From assembly GCF_013410345.1 (NCBI RefSeq), contig NZ_JACCFJ010000001.1, forward strand, positions 3,509,001 through 3,573,000: a stretch of DNA of 64,000 nt. The letters run 5' to 3'. Of this stretch, positions 62,093 to 64,000 are shown in pieces. Numbering within the stretch: the first letter of the stretch is position 1; each line of letters opens with the position of its first letter. This DNA is from Saccharopolyspora hordei. Its GTDB lineage: Bacteria; Actinomycetota; Actinomycetes; Mycobacteriales; Pseudonocardiaceae. A program made the position numbers and the translations under genes. Below the pieces are notes generated by a model. The model saw only the letters and a list, made by a program, of their open reading frames with translations, was not told the origin of the DNA and did not search any database.

Positions 62093-62701
62093 CTAGCCGA
62101 CCGTGCCGTGGTCGCAGTGCTCCGGCATCGCCGCCTGCCGCAGCTGGCGGAACTCCGCAGCCAGCGTGCCCGCCGTCCAGTGCGCGTTGAGGCCGCTGGG
62201 GTTGGGCAGCACCCACACCTGCGCGCCTTCGAGCACCCGGTCCTGCCGGCCCACGGTGGCCCGTCGCTCACCGAAGGCCACGCGGTAGGCGGTGATGCCC
62301 ACGACCGGCAGCCACTCCGGCCGGTACCGGCGCACCTTCGCGGCCAGCGCCGCACCGCCGGCCCGCAGCTCGTCGTCGGACAACTCCGCCGCCCGCGCGC
62401 TGGCCCGGTCGACGAGGTTGGTGATGCCGATGCCGTGCTGCAGCAGTTCGTCCTGCTCGTGCGGGTGCAGCAGGCGAGGGGTGAACCCGGCGGCGTGCAG
62501 CGCGGGCCAGAAGCGGTTGCCCGGGCGCGCGAAGTGGTAGCCGGTCGCGCCCGACCACAGGCCGGGGTTGATGCCGCAGAACAGCACCCGCAGGCCGGGA
62601 GCGAGGACGTCCGGGATCCTCGCGCCTTCGGCGGCGGCCAGCTCCTGCGCACTCGGACGGTTCCCCGACAACTCCCACCTCCGGTCCAGCGCCGAATCCA
62701 C
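62093..62701 (-). CDS. mug: G/U mismatch-specific DNA glycosylase (Mug family)
   Basis: The 202-aa protein carries the uracil-DNA glycosylase superfamily motifs in Mug form: LRVLFCGINPGLWSGATGYHFARPGNRFW (motif A with Asn) and LPNPSGLNAHW (motif B). It excises U or T from mispairs with G. The GTG at 62701 starts the family N-terminus. The upstream 62702-62889 is low in GC and leads to the integrase. Confidence 0.93.
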   Translation of the reverse strand: MDSALDRRWELSGNRPSAQELAAAEGARIPDVLAPGLRVLFCGINPGLWSGATGYHFARPGNRFWPALHAAGFTPRLLHPHEQDELLQHGIGITNLVDRASARAAELSDDELRAGGAALAAKVRRYRPEWLPVVGITAYRVAFGERRATVGRQDRVLEGAQVWVLPNPSGLNAHWTAGTLAAEFRQLRQAAMPEHCDHGTVG

Positions 62702-62793
62702 CCGGACCCTAACCGGGCCCCGCCGGCGCCCGCGGAACCGCCACCGGATCCCGGCCCCTCACTCCGCAGCACGGGTTTCGTGACCATGATCAA

Positions 62794-62803
62794 GTAACGT
62801 TAC
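62794..62803. promoter_or_regulatory. Palindrome in the Mug/recombinase divergent region
   Basis: GTAACGTTAC, perfect 10-bp palindrome in an AT-rich patch; another broken one, CATAA-N6-TTATG, is at 62857-62872, just before a TACAGT -10-like box of the recombinase gene. Confidence 0.4.
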
Positions 62804-62889
62804 AACGCAAACGAAACAGGACGGCCACCCGGAGAAACGGACACAAAGGCACCGCGCATAATCGCGCTTATGTGCGGTACAGTGGCTGC

Positions 62890-63924
62890 ATGGAGATCAT
62901 GTCCGGCCCCGGGGCCGCGGTGCGGGCGAGCGGGGCGCAAACGGAATTGCTGGCGACCACCACCCGGACCGGCCACACCGTGAGCGCGCTGGTCTCGGCC
63001 TGGCTGGGTTCGTTCACCGACTCCGCCGACACCCGCGCCGCCTACGCCCGCGACCTGCGCGAGTACCTCACCTGGTGCACCCGGCGCGAGCTCGACCCCC
63101 TCGAGGTGCGGCTGCCCGAGGTGCAGATGTACGCCACCGAACTCGCCGCCGCGACCAACCCCCGCACCGGGCGCCCGTTCGCGGCGTCGACCCGCGCGCG
63201 CAAGCTGGCCGCGATCTCCAGCTGGTACACCTTCCTGGTGCGGGCCGGGGCGATCGACGCCAACCCGGCGCGTGACGCCGCCCGTCCCCGCTACGACCGC
63301 CGGCACTCCACGACGGCCAGCGTCTCCGAGCAGCAGGCCGCGCAGATGCTGGACCGCAGCCGCGACTACGCCCACCGCACCCTCGGCCCGCAGGCGGCGG
63401 CGCTGGCGATGATGCTGCTGATCGACCTGGGCATCCGCGTCTCGGAGCTGTGCAACGCCGACCTGGCCGACCTCGGGCAGCGCGACGGCATGCGGGTGCT
63501 GACGGTGCGGATGAAGGGCGGCAAGGTCCGCACCCGGCCCATCCCGGCGCCGCTGGAGCCGATCCTCGACGACTACCTGCGCACCCGGCCGTCCGATGCG
63601 GACACCACCGCACTGCTGGTCACCCGCACCGGCCGCCGCGTCAACCGGCACCAGATCTACCGGCTGGTGCAGACCCTGGCCGCGCGCGCCGGGGTGCCGG
63701 CACCGCAGCGGATCACCCCGCACTCGATGCGGCACGCCTTCAACACCATCGCCCGGGAGAGGGGAGCGGCGCTGGAGGACCGCCGCGACGCCCTCGGCCA
63801 CTCCTCCGCGGCGATCACCCAGCTCTACGACCACGTCGCGCTGTCGGTGACCCGCGACCCGGCCCACCTCGTCGCCGGAGCGACCCACCGAGAACCCCCG
63901 GCACCACCGGGATCGCCGGAGTGA
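62890..63924 (+). CDS. Tyrosine recombinase/integrase
   Basis: The 344-aa protein has a SAM-like N-terminal core-binding domain (residues 30-135) and a catalytic domain. The catalytic set is visible: Arg183 (GIRVSEL), Lys212 (MKGGKVR), His278-x-x-Arg281 (HSMRHAFN), His304 (LGHSS) and Tyr313 (QLYDH). XerC/D-like in size, but not an obvious chromosomal Xer; a site-specific integrase of a mobile or cassette system is possible. No att repeats were found in the remaining sequence. ATG 62890 or 62899. Confidence 0.92.
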   Translation: MEIMSGPGAAVRASGAQTELLATTTRTGHTVSALVSAWLGSFTDSADTRAAYARDLREYLTWCTRRELDPLEVRLPEVQMYATELAAATNPRTGRPFAASTRARKLAAISSWYTFLVRAGAIDANPARDAARPRYDRRHSTTASVSEQQAAQMLDRSRDYAHRTLGPQAAALAMMLLIDLGIRVSELCNADLADLGQRDGMRVLTVRMKGGKVRTRPIPAPLEPILDDYLRTRPSDADTTALLVTRTGRRVNRHQIYRLVQTLAARAGVPAPQRITPHSMRHAFNTIARERGAALEDRRDALGHSSAAITQLYDHVALSVTRDPAHLVAGATHREPPAPPGSPE

Positions 63925-64000
63925 TCACCAAGATCGCTTCCGTCACGGTGACGAAAACCCGTGCGGGTCGCCGTGATCCGTTCCCGCTGGTCACCGCTGC
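63925..64000. other. Right-edge noncoding sequence
   Basis: CGTCAC-G-GTGACG (63937-63949) is a short palindrome. No gene start is seen before the window ends. Confidence 0.3.

Noticed and set aside
63925-64000. Attachment site for the tyrosine recombinase
   Set aside because: No tRNA end or repeated core is present within the window.

Overview
The window is chromosomal DNA from a high-GC actinomycete. The gene set (Ku, an Rpf with LysM, MurT/GatD, MurJ, an F420-type luciferase-like monooxygenase, UppP, an MtnABCD salvage operon, many GTG and TTG starts, very high GC3) fits Pseudonocardiaceae, and a Saccharopolyspora-like organism is my best guess. No rRNA, tRNA or CRISPR array was found.

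Layout. 1-0.5 kb: tail of a PaaE-like phenylacetyl-CoA epoxidase reductase. 0.5-4.7 kb (minus): ku, selB, selA. 4.8-9.1 kb (plus): an EphD-like hydrolase-SDR fusion, a PF10118-type hydrolase, a PDR/VanB-type reductase and a PPOX-type flavoprotein. 9.2-15.5 kb (plus): a formate dehydrogenase operon whose large subunit is a selenoprotein (in-frame TGA followed by a SECIS-like hairpin). That subunit gene is interrupted by an intact IS30-family element; the FeS and membrane subunits downstream are intact. 16-21.1 kb: Rpf, two small membrane proteins, murT-gatD and murJ. 21.2-24.3 kb: DUF1232, DoxX, acyl-CoA dehydrogenase and a divergent TetR regulator flanked by matching palindromes.

24.4-32.4 kb is a complete 8,008-bp Tn3-family transposon with 39-bp terminal inverted repeats and a 5-bp target duplication. 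It carries a frameshifted transposase, a serine resolvase with a candidate res site, and a stress/aldehyde cargo (membrane protein, PfpI-like protein, glutathione-independent formaldehyde dehydrogenase, broken monooxygenase). A third, decayed copy of the inverted repeat lies just after the transposase and suggests that the element was built from a smaller one.

32.5-45.9 kb: LLM-class monooxygenase, TetR regulator with an 18-bp operator-like palindrome, a PaoABC-like molybdenum aldehyde oxidoreductase operon, DUF6194, N-acyl-D-amino-acid deacylase, a permuted lipoate ligase, a lipoprotein, an aldo/keto reductase, UppP and a histidine phosphatase. 45.9-51.2 kb is accessory-looking: a four-gene minus-strand run with a NACHT NTPase and a small membrane partner that share a short sequence motif, then an XRE regulator divergent from a methionine aminopeptidase paralogue that has lost three of five metal ligands. 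51.3-59.0 kb: macrolide-type glycosyltransferase, DUF2306 protein, a GntR-TetR fusion regulator with twin operator-like palindromes, the mtnA-C-B-D methionine salvage operon, a lone ABC ATPase and an AAA kinase. 59.4-64 kb: an SDR, a proline-rich protein ending at a 22-bp perfect hairpin, a frameshifted zinc-ribbon gene, a Mug-type DNA glycosylase and a tyrosine recombinase.

How genes work together. SelA and SelB would serve the UGA codon in fdhA, but the IS30 insertion removes the C-terminal 40% of FdhA, so the selenoenzyme is probably lost while its machinery remains. MtnA, MtnC, MtnB and MtnD form a near-complete methylthioribose-1-phosphate to ketomethylthiobutyrate route. MurT and GatD would amidate lipid II, MurJ would flip it, and UppP would recycle its carrier.
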